From: Lunularia cruciata
Taxonomy: Eukaryota; Streptophyta; Marchantiopsida; Lunulariales; Lunulariaceae
Assembly: GCA_948567375.1 (NCBI GenBank)
Contig: OX419762.1
Span: 56,872,841-56,936,840 of the forward strand
Direction: 5' to 3'
DNA: 64,000 nucleotides
The notes under the pieces were generated by a model, which had not been told where the DNA came from, did not search any database, and worked only from the letters and a program-made list of their open reading frames with translations. Of this stretch, positions 47,949 to 59,800 are shown piece after piece. The position numbers and the translations under genes were made by a program. Positions within the stretch are counted from its first letter, which is position 1; the number at the start of each line of letters is the position of its first letter.

Positions 47949-50900
47949 CTACAAGAAAATATAAAATATGTCAGAATTTTGTTACATTTAGATATTGTAC
48001 TACTAAAGGATGTCATCGTTCGGTTTCTTTCACGACTAACAATGTACCTCAAGAGCGCGGCCAAGTCACTGCTTGGGCTGAGCCTGCCCCCAACCCATCA
48101 TCTTCACCGGCTTTGGGACAGAATGGGAGCATTTCAACTGTAGGTCGGATATTCACAAGGATAATTATGTATGCCTTCGTCCTATACTGACCTATAAAGT
48201 GAAGTCTTTGAAGACTTCGACAAGGAAATAGCTTTGTCATAATCCGCAAGTGCCCCGTCGTATAATTTCAGAATAGTTCTGGCCGTTGCCCTCCCGCGCA
48301 GATCAGCGATAGAAGACAGATCCATTTGCTCCGCTTCTCCAGGGTCAAGGAGAGTCAAGCACACTAATACAGCTACCCTAGGGCCCCGTGCGGAGCGTCT
48401 GTCCAGAAACCTAAGGAGACGGTCTTTGCCTTCAAGGCATACGGATGGGAACACTTGACGATTTCTTTCATCCAGAAGAAGGTGTGCTAACGACTCTGCT
48501 GCTGCTTTTGCTTTTGTTTTTGCTGCTGCTTTTCCGGCTGCTATAGAAAGTTCAGCAAACCCTAAACTTTCAGCTGCTTTTGCAGCTTCTTCTGCTGCAA
48601 CGTCTTCCAGCACAGATACATAGCTCCTCAAAATAGCGGTCCTGAAATCGAATTCAAGTCCCGAACTATTCCCGTCCCGATGCTGCGGGTCCCTTCCACC
48701 TTCGCAGAGGAGTTGAACTGCTTGACAAATCTCAGTCAGAATGGTCGGTGTAGCCTCCCTCGACACGAGCCTTACAATCGAATCTAGAGCTTCTGGCACC
48801 GCCACCATGAACTCTAAATTCTTCTCTGAGATGGAAGAAATCGCCAACCCCAGTGCTGCTTTCGCTTGTCTATTCGCTCGAATCTCACTTGTCAAGCTTA
48901 TTGCGTAGCTTTTCTGGATTCTGTACCGTCGTTCCTTCTCGAAGCACTTTTGAACTATCCAAGCCGCCAGTTCCAAAATGGATAATGATGTCTGTTCACG
49001 TAACAACAGTTCAATAGCCCGCTCTAGTATGTGGTTGTTTGCGACAATGATCTGGTGGATTTCCTGCCTACAAGTAAGGATGAGCAATGCTTGGATGACC
49101 GCAGCTTGCAGTTTAGTGTTGGTATCATCTTCCAGTAATCTGAATAAGTTCTTCAAAAACCTCTTTGACACTGTCATGACCACTTCACTCTTTGCTTGTG
49201 ACCTTCTTGTGTCGATAGTGACAAAGAGTAGAACCTTAGCCAGAGTTGTCACAAATGCGCCATGATCAGGAAGCAACTCATTTTTCTCTAGAACTGAGAA
49301 AAGCACCTCTACAGCTTTTGGCTCAGTAAGCACCCAATCACGAATTTCAGGATTTCGTGTCGTCGCTGAAATCAGGAATTTGTGAGCTTTTCGCTCATCC
49401 CCAGGTTCTCCTGTTTTCACCATCAATGTTGTACATTTTCGCAGAAGTCCTAGCATCAGTGTATTCTTTCGGGGAAGGATCACCTTGCTGTCGTCCATGA
49501 GATTGAACAGCCACTGGATGGCTATGCCCTGACCACCGTACAATGTAATGCCGGCTAGATATCCGACATCAACACTGTTTATCATGTGTTCCAACAGATC
49601 TGGATAGGTCACAATAGCTGTTCGAGTTGTCTCGTCAGATCCAATGACACACAGAGCTCTAAGTGCAGCATCCCGGGATTCCACGGGTACATCTCCCCCC
49701 AGCAACAACTCATACTTCCTCAATACTTCTGCCAGACCTGAACTCATCCGTTGGCTCATCACCTTGTTGCCATGAATGATCTTCTGCACGAGGTTTGCAA
49801 CTCGCCAAAGGACATGAGCTGGAACACTTTCGTTCAAGAATTGAACAAGTTGTTGTAACATTCCCGGCCATGAAGTAAGCAAAAGCATTTGGTTTGACTT
49901 CGTACAGAGGAGCGCAGCGATGGCGTCAATAGCTCTTTCGACAGATCTGAGCATAGTTGCGCCAGGATGGAATGCAATCTGTTCCACTGTGGTGCAGGCA
50001 AGTACTTTGACTAGGCCATCCAGAGCCCCAGGATGGGATGCAATCTGCTCTGCGCTCTTTGGGGTCCATGCCAACTCTTTCAGAATGACAGTTGCCATTT
50101 CGGGAATGTGTTCTAGCAAGGGAACAACCGTTTCTAAAACACCGGGAAGGAGTATAGTCTGGGCTTTTATCTCCTCATCCTTACATGCAATTTGGAGAAA
50201 GGCTTCACATGACGTTGAAACTAAAGCCCTGTCCAAATTGGACGAATTACGCATCAGGTTCAGAATTGTAGTGGATAAGTCTGGAGTGGAAGCCAATTTC
50301 TTTCTGTCCAGAGATAAATGAGAATGAGAAGACATCCCACATAGCACCCCAAGAACTGAAACCACTAAACCTGTATCATCTAAGAGAGGAGAGCCCCAAG
50401 GCCACTGCAAAAGGACTCTGGTGATTGCACAAAATTTGGCCCACTGGGGTTCTAGTAGAAGGTGGCGTGACAGACGTCGAGATCGAGCAATCCAGTTCTC
50501 TAGGGCCCTTACATACAAATATAGCTCATTGTATGCTTCGGGAGGTTTATCCAGATACTTGTTGATTGCTTCTAAAAGTACCATAGCTGATTCCTCCAGT
50601 GCACCTTTACGACCTTCAAACTCAAATTGCGAAAGAGCATGACAGGTACTCAGAACCGCTTCTGGTATATTTAATAGTCCCACAACATCCCCCCGTATGT
50701 CTGCCCAGTTTGTCGACTTCAGAAATTGCAGGATAACCTACCACACGAAGAATCATCGACATGTACGAACACATCAAATTACCTCTAATTAGGATCTTAT
50801 CTGTTGCACAATCTGATCGATACCCAAACTGAGAGTACTTCAAGCATCCGGACGCAATAAATCGGACACTATTCCACAATACATCGGATGATGCAACGTC

Positions 50901-53623
50901 AGGTCTATATATTGTACATGTGCCTCAAAACCATCCGATTTACCTCACGAAGATGTCAGGTTGAGCAGAGCGTATACATCTAAATAAATATCATAACAAA
51001 TTCAAGTAACGTAAATAAATGTAGTGTGTTTTCATGATCATAGTAGTGCTACACAGATTTAAAAATTGGGACTTGTTTCGTGTAGTTTGTGAAATGGGTA
51101 AGACATTCACGCTGAGAACCATGAATCAAGGAAGGAAAAAATAAAAATAGAGAAAGAAATTAAGAACAGATACATAGAGAAAGAAATGTTGAGAGTATAT
51201 ATAATATATGTGCTGTGAGGAGTGAAGAGGGGAGCTCTACATTGTTTCAAATAATAAGGATTATACTCAAGCAATAGTTATCTTCGAGAAAATTAGTAAT
51301 AAAGATGGTGCTCATTAAATCAGTCAATGGTTTGAATACTAGACTCCCCGTCTGAGACACAAAAATATATTCAAAAAAAATATTCAAACAGGAGTATGTT
51401 AGAAGGAAATTACAGCGAATATGGATAATAATGATACCTTTTTGGCATGCGTGTGAACTTTCTGCTGCAGACCCTCTTCGTACTCAGGATTCAGTAGCTT
51501 CACGACGTATTTGACAAATTGTTGTGTTTGGTGTCGAAGGTATGACCTAGCCGGAGGGAAGTATGGAGAGAGCGCCAAGTTGCTCGCTGCTCGTTCCGTG
51601 TACTCTGATGAGCCGTAAAGAAAGCACAATGCAGTTCCCAGCAGCATTTCGGTGTCGGAACTGGAGCTGTCTCCCGCCCCGCCTGCTTTAACTCCTCCAG
51701 TCAGCTTCACAGCGATGGTTTCTATTTCAACCGATCTCATTCCCCGAAGGAGTTGATACCTCAGATCATGGATACGCCATCGCTTCGTCGGCTCGTTGTC
51801 CCCATTCTTCTTTTCGGAGTCCGTAATCACGGAATCATCCACAAGCGATATAAAGGAACATTCTTTAAGACATTTTGACCAGCGCCTGAATGAATATGGA
51901 TCGCATCTACCGTATATCGCTTTGACCCAGATCTTCAATACAGTTTCATCAATTCCATTCACGGAACTGATAACGAGAAAATCAAGTATTGTCCGGGCTT
52001 CAGGTTGGAAGTTATCCACCGCCATTTTCAGAGATGCTAGCACGGTACACTGATTAGGCTCTCCAAACGCAATTGGTCTCGAAAGGTTGGACTCCACGGT
52101 CTTCAGAACAGTGATCAACTCCTTCCTCAAATCCTTCCACATCCCTAGGTCGTGCACGTCAACACTTGGAACGGCAGTGGCCAGATTTGCTAAAATGAGA
52201 GGATTGTTATCAACGCGCTTCACCAACGAGTCAATCTCATCCTATGAGATCAATCAGTAAAACAAATGTCGCCATGATTAGAATGATCCAAAATATCGGA
52301 ACAAATGTAGAGTTCGCATTCATTAGCCAACTAATGTGTGCAGTGTCAAGTATCGATTTCGGCGAATAGGTATGATTTCAAGTAAAGATTTTCAGTACGT
52401 CATTAGTTTGAAGTATAAATCAGTTCCTCTTTCCTATTAATCAGGCCTTCAAGAATTCAGAGGCAGGTAGGTACTGTTAGGATATTCTGTTCTGCAACAA
52501 CAGATGCCTACAACATTTATTTATAACCAAATTGGATCATGTGTACCTGGATATCTGCAGGAAACTCTTTCGATTTCCACCCCACAATATGGTTCCCGAG
52601 GATTCTTTTAGCTTCTTCTGCACTCGGCTTCCCTATTTGTACACAAGCCACTCCCCCCTCCGGCCATAGTTCCTGTGGTCTTCTCTGGGTCGTCACTAGA
52701 TACTGAATCTTAAAGCTGGTCCCAGATGCTGTTCTTATTTGCATAAGTACATCCCCCAAGATTTGTTGATCCCAGACATCGTCAAGAATTATCAGCAATC
52801 TACTGCGCACTTGTGATTCAAGCCTCGCAATGAGTTTTCTTCGTAGATCGCCAACCTCCGATTTGCGGTTATCCTTAACAGGATCTGCTTCCACTTTGAA
52901 GCCCAGTTCCTCTTGCAGGGAAAATAACAACGATTTAGAATCTGCGTTTCTTCCGCAAACAAAAAAGTAAACGCCGTCCTGAAATGTGTTTGCCAAACTT
53001 GATGATGTTGGGGACTTGGATTCGCTGTAATAGGTCAGGGCCATGTGCTTAGCTAAGGTTGATTTCCCCTGACCTGACTCACCATATAAAATGGTGATAT
53101 ATTCGGCGGAATCGTCTCTATCTAGCTTTCCCCGAATTTCTCTCACGGTTTCCTCCAAGGGTACGTACTTCTCATCAGGAAAAAATCTGAATGGAGCCTT
53201 AATCATCCTGGTTTCTTCCTCAACCAATCGTTTCCTCTCACGTCTCTCCTTGATGCCCTTCGCAATACTGTCAAATGCCTCATTGACTTCACTCAGACTC
53301 GAAGACCACTGCTGAGGAACACTCACTTTGTTCCAGAGCCTCCAACAGCAACTCTTCCCCTTACTCGCTTCGTAAACGTTCACTGATCTCTGCAATACGT
53401 CAGACGCTATTTCCATTTGAGATCTCATACGATCATCAAGGGCCACTGGATACTTCGTCAGTAGTTCAACCCATTCTGCTTTCCTCTCTTCGAACTCCTG
53501 CAACTTGAAAGGAAAAGTCTTCATGTCATTTGATGCTTGGTTGTAGTTATCACGTATTGTGTTCACTGTATTGGTGACCTTCGAAAGGATCTCCAACAGA
53601 GCATTGGCTTCAGATATCACCAT
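47594..53623 (-). CDS. NLR-type immune receptor: helical N-terminus, NB-ARC, ARM-like and TPR repeats
   Basis: Four exons on the minus strand join in phase: 53623-52547, 52241-51438, 50737-48192 and 47948-47594, with GT-AG introns of 305, 700 and 243 bp. The prediction is 1,593 residues. Residues 1-140 are helical and charged (RPW8- or coiled-coil-like, uncertain). NB-ARC follows: P-loop GESGQGKST (181-189), kinase-2 LLIILDDVWD (276-285), RNBS-B YLVTTQRRP (308-316), a GLPL-like NNPLILANL (371-379) and an MHD-like IHDL (516-519). Residues about 640-1440 are helical ARM/HEAT-like repeats with an Ala/Lys-rich insert (1340-1382). TPRs follow (1443-1570) across the last splice. No leucine-rich repeats are present. 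The P-loop binds ATP/ADP in this family; activation leads to defence signalling. The ligand and partners are unknown. The frames are intact, so it is probably expressed. Confidence 0.85.
48192..50737 (-). CDS. NLR exon 3 (ARM/HEAT-like helical repeats, start of TPR)
   Basis: The acceptor gtgtggtag/GTTATC starts VILQFLKSTNWADIRGDVVGLL in phase 0. The exon runs 2,546 bp and ends TAT-AG/GTCAGT in phase 2. It has no in-frame start ATG of its own, which supports its being an internal exon and not a separate gene. Repeated helices such as GVLETVVPLLEHIPE, GALDGLVKVLA and GMLQQLVQFLNE, with internal EQIAxHPGA copies, fit armadillo/HEAT repeats. Confidence 0.85.
51438..52241 (-). CDS. NLR exon 2 (NB-ARC second half, winged-helix with IHDL)
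   Basis: The acceptor ctcatag/GATGAG starts DEIDSL; 268 codons end AAAAAG/GTATCA, phase 0 at both ends. It contains NNPLILANL in the GLPL place, LDFLVISSVNGIDETVLKIW as the RNBS-D-like segment and RWRIHDLRYQLL as the MHD-like motif, where the usual methionine is isoleucine. A Ser/Gly-rich loop (AGGAGDSSSSD) follows. Confidence 0.85.
52547..53623 (-). CDS. NLR exon 1 (N-terminal helical domain and first part of NB-ARC)
   Basis: It opens at ATG 53623 in the context gcagataaATGG and runs 359 codons to FPADIQ, ending at CAG/GTACAC. It is the first in-frame ATG after stops. An alternative reading is that ttgttgcag just upstream (53632-53640) is the acceptor of a 5'-UTR intron. It contains the P-loop, kinase-2 and RNBS-B motifs. 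Confidence 0.85.
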
Positions 53624-53733
53624 TTATCTGCAACAAACCAATCATCCAAAATCTTAAATCCTAAAACCAGGAAGGCAGAATTCAGTATTAAACATTGTGA
53701 AGGAACCTAATGACTGATGAAGTGAGTGCTCTT

Positions 53734-53743
53734 CTATATATGG
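53734..53743 (-). promoter_or_regulatory. Possible TATA box of the NLR gene
   Basis: The minus strand reads ccatatatag about 110 bp upstream of the ATG at 53623, the only good TATA-like match in the near upstream region. Transcription would then start near 53705. This rests on sequence alone. Confidence 0.4.
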
Positions 53744-53749
53744 AGATGC

Positions 53750-55795
53750 AAATAATAACCGTAATTGAATTGAATTAGTCGGAAACTTGACAGTTGGTAC
53801 TGCAGCTGGATAGCTAGCGAAACAAAGCGATCGAGAAGAGGTGGATGATCGGGCTTGTAGCTTTACAATCCATCCGAATCCTCTGTCGGTGCTGTCTCAG
53901 GAGACTGGATTTATCAGGATCGACTATCAAAAGCTTATGTACCGTTGTCACGAACAGCACATGAGAGTGGACGGTCTTTCTAGCGATAGCCATACACAAA
54001 CAGTTCTCAGTCCAGATCAACAAATGTCACATCTACAAATACTTCTAATACAATGGTGAATCTAAAATGTCAGATTACCCAACCAAGATGAACAATAGAG
54101 CCAAATTTCACCCATGAGATATCTTTCCAATTGGTTTCGTTCAATGCGATAAACTGCAAATGATGTTGTACGATGTACACGAGTGGATTAAATATTTCTT
54201 CCAAACATTACCACTAATAACGAAATTTCCAGTCTTAGGCAATCTTATTCGGAGAGACTAATACAACGATACAGCCAAATACGGCGATGATCTGGTCTCT
54301 GAGCGAAACGTTCAAGCGAGACTCGCGTACTCAAGCCAGAGTCACAGAGTAGTAGACACACAAGGCTCCAGCAATTTGCATTCTGTACAACGTACCTCAG
54401 TCTCAAAGCTTAGTTGGTTGGGTGTCGCTGTGTCACTGACAAGATTCTCCTTGCCTGCTACAGCCTTCCTAGCTCCTGAATTCCCTACTTACAACCAAAG
54501 GATTTTGCATCTTAGGCACATCTCACTGGTACGCATCCGTAGAGCAGAATACGCACGCGACTCGTTAGAGGCCGCACACTGAGTATCGATATAGTGAGTT
54601 CAGAGACACTCGTGTCTGTAGCTAACTTCAGTTCATTCGGTACTTGCCTCCCTCTTGCACTTGGTCCAATAAGTCAATTAAAAAAGTAAACCATTTCGTA
54701 ATTAATAGATACGCCTTTTTTCTCATTTATAGATTACTTCTATAGACTTCTCGTTTGCCAGACTTCTGAACCGTCATCCTCAATAGTGCTTACCCCGGAA
54801 TCAACCTTTGTTATATTTAAAGGTTCAGTGGCGAGAGAATCCCCTTTTGTCATGCCAAAATCCATGATTCATTTTACACTTTCTACACTATGACTTATCA
54901 CGATTATAACTTTAATGTGAAAACGACACTAGAGGCCGAAAAAATCTATCATGACGTTGGTAACACAATCCTCACCTTAAATATCTATAGAATTTGTTAT
55001 TATGCTTGTTAAATTCAGACCAGCTTGTAGAAGGGAATCCCTGTCCATTGGAGAGATGTTTCTTGTGAGTTTGCAACTTGTAAGGCTTGTTTCATCATGT
55101 TGTAAAATTATTTCATAAAATTTCACAAAGAATTTCATTTTCCCTTCACAGCACATATATAAATTAAAATATTGGAGTTACCAAGAACAATCTAACCTGA
55201 GATGAAAATTTCTAAGCAAACATCGTAGCAATTATCCTATTCTCCAACATAACTACATACGAGGACGTATGATAATTTCCTCTAATTTTCTTACTACCTA
55301 CTTTTTAGAAAGTTTTAATGATTAGAATGTGTAGATAAAGGAATATGAGTTTGTTAAAAAATCTTAGATTTTCATTCAAATTTGTTTATTGTAGGTTTAG
55401 ACGCGATATACGTGCTTTCTTCACCGCGGTTACCATGATATCACGTTTGTACTCGTACTGAAATAGAAGTTGTCGTTGGGTTACAACCATGTGGGGGTTC
55501 AATACAAATACAAAGCACATATGTATTCGCTGGAGAGTTTACTGAAAGGACATCCATCTATGCATTTTTGGTGGATCAACTTAGCCAAAGTTATCATAGG
55601 AAAGTTATCTCTTATGATCCCCTCCTAATAATCATTGGTGCAAAACACCATATGCTCATCCGTCGGGGCCCAAACATTACAATATTTCTCGCAGAGTAGA
55701 TTAGCCGGCACCAGCCTAATCTATTTCCACTTTTGATTCTCCAGGTTAAAGTTGATTATCAACATCCACATGTTATGATAGCTGTCTCGCATATA
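53750..55795. other. Upstream region of the NLR gene; no gene recognised
   Basis: Short plus-strand frames at 53841-54059 and 54376-54582 have no domain. From 54650 to 55800 the DNA is AT-rich without clear repeats. Confidence 0.4.
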
Positions 55796-55885
55796 TTCCC
55801 ATTTCCCATCATTTCTCTCCCTTGTACGACTTGATGGGGGTCTTCCCATCCTTCATTTTGTCTACGCGGTCGTCTTTCTCTTTTT
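55795..55885 (+). repeat. LINE 3'-tail motif, partial copy
   Basis: The string ctctcccttgtacgacttga, then gtcttcccatccttcatttt, then ctacgcggtcgtc matches the tail copies at 19690 (plus), 60505 (plus) and 21190-21295 (minus). The stem-loop part is not preserved. Confidence 0.55.
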
Positions 55886-56613
55886 CAACAAACTTTAATG
55901 CCAAAGGCTGTGGCTGTCAGAGAAGGTGGCTTACCTATAGCCCTTCGGCAGGGTTACTTTCCGTCTAGCATAAAAGAGAAAGTAGCTTAAGATTTCCTTT
56001 TCCAAATTATTTTTTTAATAAATAAATGAATTCAAAATGAATATAGAATTAAAATATTTTAAACAAAAATAAATTATTAATTTAATTCAATGATCCTCTT
56101 GTTACTTTACAAACAGGTGAAGGATCCTCATAGACTACACGCAGGGCATCTCGTATTTCAAAAAGAAATGATGACGATCAATTAAAAAAAAGGGTTAGCT
56201 GCGATGGAGTTAAAGTTAAATTGATATATTCCATTTTTTATGATTCTTTTAGTAAGAAGTGATAGTTAAGTGAACATATGCTATTGCGAAGCAGATAATA
56301 ATTTGTTTCAAATATTTGTTCGATGCAGGAGCCGGAACAATGTTTCAATTTGAAAGAAATATATAACCAGTTTTCAACTTTCAAGTAAATTCAAAATCTC
56401 CGTTAAAGTAAATTGTCGAACATTAAACATTATGTATGCATCAAATCATCTCGGTCAAAGGACAAATTTTTCTTACACTTGGAACAAATTACAACTGCAC
56501 CACCATAAGTGTATCCTTTGTAAGTGCAAGGCCAAAGATAAACAAATCAAATATTAATTTACGCCATATGCAAGATTTTGCGACTCTCATTAGATTATAC
56601 AACATTGATTAAA
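55886..56613. other. AT-rich intergenic DNA, no gene seen
   Basis: No frame or repeat was recognised apart from a patch near 55905-55970 (agcccttcggcagggttac) whose composition differs from its neighbours and recalls organellar DNA. Confidence 0.35.
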
Positions 56614-56730
56614 GGCAATATAGAAGATTTTATGTACTTACCCGATGAATGAATTGTGCATCACAAGTATGTTTATACTTGTGATGCACAATTCATTCAT
56701 CGGGTAAGTACATAAATCTTTTATATTGCC
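56614..56730. repeat. Near-perfect foldback, ~56-bp arms, 4-bp loop
   Basis: The left arm 56614-56670 (ggcaatatagaagattttat ... cacaagtat) pairs with the right arm 56675-56730 (atacttgtgatgcacaattc ... tatattgcc) with one or two mismatches and one extra base. The inner ~45 bp are perfect. A short piece atcatcgggtaagtac recurs just after it at 56766. Confidence 0.9.
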
Positions 56731-58350
56731 ATAAATCATACATACGTAAATAAATCGTACATAAATCATCGGGTAAGTACAACCATTACTATATATCACA
56801 ACTAGATTTTCCAGTTAAATTTATACAAATAATAGTTTATAGAATATCATCATAAGTTGAATCGGCTGGAGAAACTTTGTTCTTCAATCCATTCCCATCA
56901 AAATATTTCCATCCAGAGCTTTCTGATTCGGATATCAATCTAATTCTCTGTTCAGTCTGGGAGTGATGAAAACTGGTCTATACTTTTTAGGTACCTGTAG
57001 TGAGGATCTACTTCCAGATCTATTACCTCAATGCTTTAATAGTTGAGTGTATAATGCTATATATATAGAGAGAGAGAGCATGGGTTCATCACAGATCATG
57101 CTTTGGTTTTAATTGGAACTTTGAATATCATCATAACTTAATCACCAATTCAAATGTAGATGACAACAGTAAATTAGATTGACTTGAATTTGGAACTCAG
57201 TCTATACAGACAAATATACTTTGGTATATTTGATAAGCAATAGAAGCTTGACACCAAGGCTTCTTGACAAGTAGTTAGTTGTTGCAATCAATGTTTGGTC
57301 TTTCTTATCAAATAAAATAATTCAAAAATATAATTTATTCAAATTTTCTTTACAGAATAGTATATCTAATTTCATTTTTACATATAAAATATTAAAATAA
57401 AATTGAAATCAATAAAATCACACATTTAAAAATTGATTGAAATTGATAAAAATGCATGAGCGTCACAACCTTTTTGTGATCTCGAAACTTCCCTCCTGAT
57501 TATGAGCACTGAAATGACCACGGGAGATAGTGGAGCCCAAAAAATTCGTCCAAGAGTATCAGACTAGCAATGAGCACAGATTCGAGAAACGTTAGCAGGT
57601 CTAAACAAGGAAAAGACAAAAGTTCGCAGGTTCTGAAGTTGATTGGGGATAAGATTACTGTCAACTCCATACATGAACAGATTAATGTTGGGACACTCAT
57701 CCTTCAGGTGCAATATTTTGTACCAATTTCCTTAAGCAGTTCGACTTTCTTCCGTAAGTTTTGTGGCTTTCTGTATGCTCGTCCAGGCGGTCTCCTTGAG
57801 TAGGAGGGTAGTTCTGAAGAGCGATTTGGAATTCCTGTAATGGATTTCCCATTGCAAGAAGTTGACATTGGCATAGAATATGTTGGTTTATGTTGTGGTG
57901 CATTTAGAATCAGTCTTTCATTTGTGTTATAATTGAGCTTTTGCTAGTCAATAAATGTTTCTACGTTAGATTCCTGAAGGGATAAGATTAGAGTTCACAA
58001 GACAGCGAAGACTAAATTGCCCCTTTTGCGTTTCCCAATGGCCACTTGTGTACTCAAAGTTATTGCTACAGCCTTCAGGTCCATAGTCAGCTGTTTAAAG
58101 TGCAGCCTTTCTGGCTATGCAGTGACAGTGACATTAAGCTGAAAGGGTTTAAAAAAGACTGATTGTAGGTTGGAATATTGCAGGTTTGTGTTGTGGGTTT
58201 GCTTTTGGTCCTCTTTCCAACAATGGATGCACATTGGGATTTAGGATCATCTAGATGATCCTAACGGACTCTTTGTTTGTCTTTTGCCTCCTGGGGAAGA
58301 CTCTACATAGGTTGATTTTCTTATGGAAGATTGCGACAACCCCCATTGTC
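56731..58350. other. Intergenic DNA, no gene recognised
   Basis: It contains a short ag run (57064-57078) and complementary open frames at 57500-57803, of which neither matches a known domain. The composition of 57490-58250 is less AT-rich than its surroundings, so a diverged gene fragment is possible. Confidence 0.35.
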
Positions 58351-59000
58351 AACATACTAATAGGATAATAGGTAAGAACATGTCATTTCCATGAGAGTAT
58401 GGTTGTTAACATACTAATAGGATAATAGGTAAGAACAGGTCATTTCCATGAGAGTATGGTTTGAAATTGGCTAGAACTGATGAGAAATGTCACAATGATA
58501 GAATTTGTCTATTTTTATGTATTTAACCTCTTGGATAGGAACCAATCCCAGACTAGGATAGTGTCATCCAAGGCAAACCCCTACAGAAAAAGAGAAAATA
58601 AAATTACTTTCATGAAAGATCTGTTCCAAGTGGCACTCCTAAAGGTGATGGTTCAATCTGCATTGTTGGTCAAATGGCACCAAGGTCTCTCCCTCACTGT
58701 TACCTATGCTATGCATACTACAATGTTGATGATAATGTTCTATCCTTCCTAGAAAGCATTACCCTTGATAATATTACAGGTTAGTGACATACTAGACTTT
58801 AAGTTATATGTGGTACTTTATGATACTCTCGGTCATTGTGACCTTTGAGGGTATCATCCAAAGCCTTCCGAACCCCAAGGAGCCAACACCCCAGTGAAGC
58901 CTAAGTGTCTTCTTGCACTCCATCTCTTATGTTACTACTTTGAGTTCCTCACCACTATTCAATCAAGCCATCATGAAACATACACAACACTAATCCCTAT
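58330..59000 (+). repeat. Second copy of the unknown repeat family seen at 40.6-41.4 kb
   Basis: Collinear pieces include the gtcaacatactaatagg start, the gaaatgtcac block, a frame with RKRENKITFMKDLFQVALLK (compare KKEKMEITFTTNLSKLFMKV) and ttcctcaccact near 58940 (compare 41350). Coding capacity is broken in both. Confidence 0.45.
58351..58462. repeat. Tandem duplication, two nearly identical 57-bp units
   Basis: aacatactaataggataata starts at 58351 and again at 58408; the units differ at about two positions. It lies at the edge of the repeat-family copy that also occurs at 40.9-41.1 kb. Confidence 0.9.
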
Positions 59001-59800
59001 TGCATCTACCAATGAATAAACCCAATTCAAGCACACACAGACATTTAGACTAAGTATACAAAAACTTGGATCATGAAAATGTGGTTCTAAATTCTTGCAT
59101 TGGATTGAACTTGTATTACTTTGGGGTTGGTCCACTTATACTTTCCATTACAAAATGATGGGGCGTATCCAATGGCCGTGTAATGTTTCACTCCCCTGAT
59201 TTACTCTATTCCTATCATAATTAACCCTAATACAACTACCTTATTGTTCTAAGTAAATACTGTGATGGCATCACCTGCAAATAGCAACTTTACTACACAC
59301 TCTACCAGTCTTTTGACTCCAATTTTGCTTTGGGAAAATGATCCCAATGACATGGCATTACAAAATTGTACTACTGTACAACGATACCACCACCTGTTTG
59401 GTCTGTACAAGTGGTTAGGTATGGATGTGCTACCATCTGATGATAGTATCACCCTGATGGTGTCATACTATGACAACTCCAATGGTGTCTCCCAACCCGA
59501 TGACGCTTGACTCCGATGGTTTTGACTTTACATGCATATACACATATTTACAATATACAAGGGTCCTCACTATGCTGATCCGCCTCCATCTTTGCATGTT
59601 CAAATCAGCCCATCAACTTGAGCATTACATCCTTCAAGTTCCTTTGCTGGTTAAGCCATCTTGGAACTTGGCATTGATGTCCTTCAACGAGACCTTTTCT
59701 ACCTCCCATTCACACCCGATACCCCGATTTAGTCGATGCTTCACATCTATCTATATGAAAATATATGAAATGCTTTGTAACTATCTTTATGAAAATACAT
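59001..59800. other. Intergenic DNA, no gene recognised
   Basis: Complementary frames at 59249-59510 and a plus frame at 59470-59802 have no domain. Nothing else was recognised. Confidence 0.35.

Noticed and set aside
48978-50642. Several plus-strand frames of 70-130 residues
   Set aside because: They are antisense shadows of exon 3 of the NLR gene, which has a continuous frame and conserved domains.
50622-50879. Separate small gene (minus) upstream of the ARM exon
   Set aside because: The frame overlaps exon 3 in another phase and lies across the intron acceptor; the in-phase junction with the NB-ARC exons is the better explanation.
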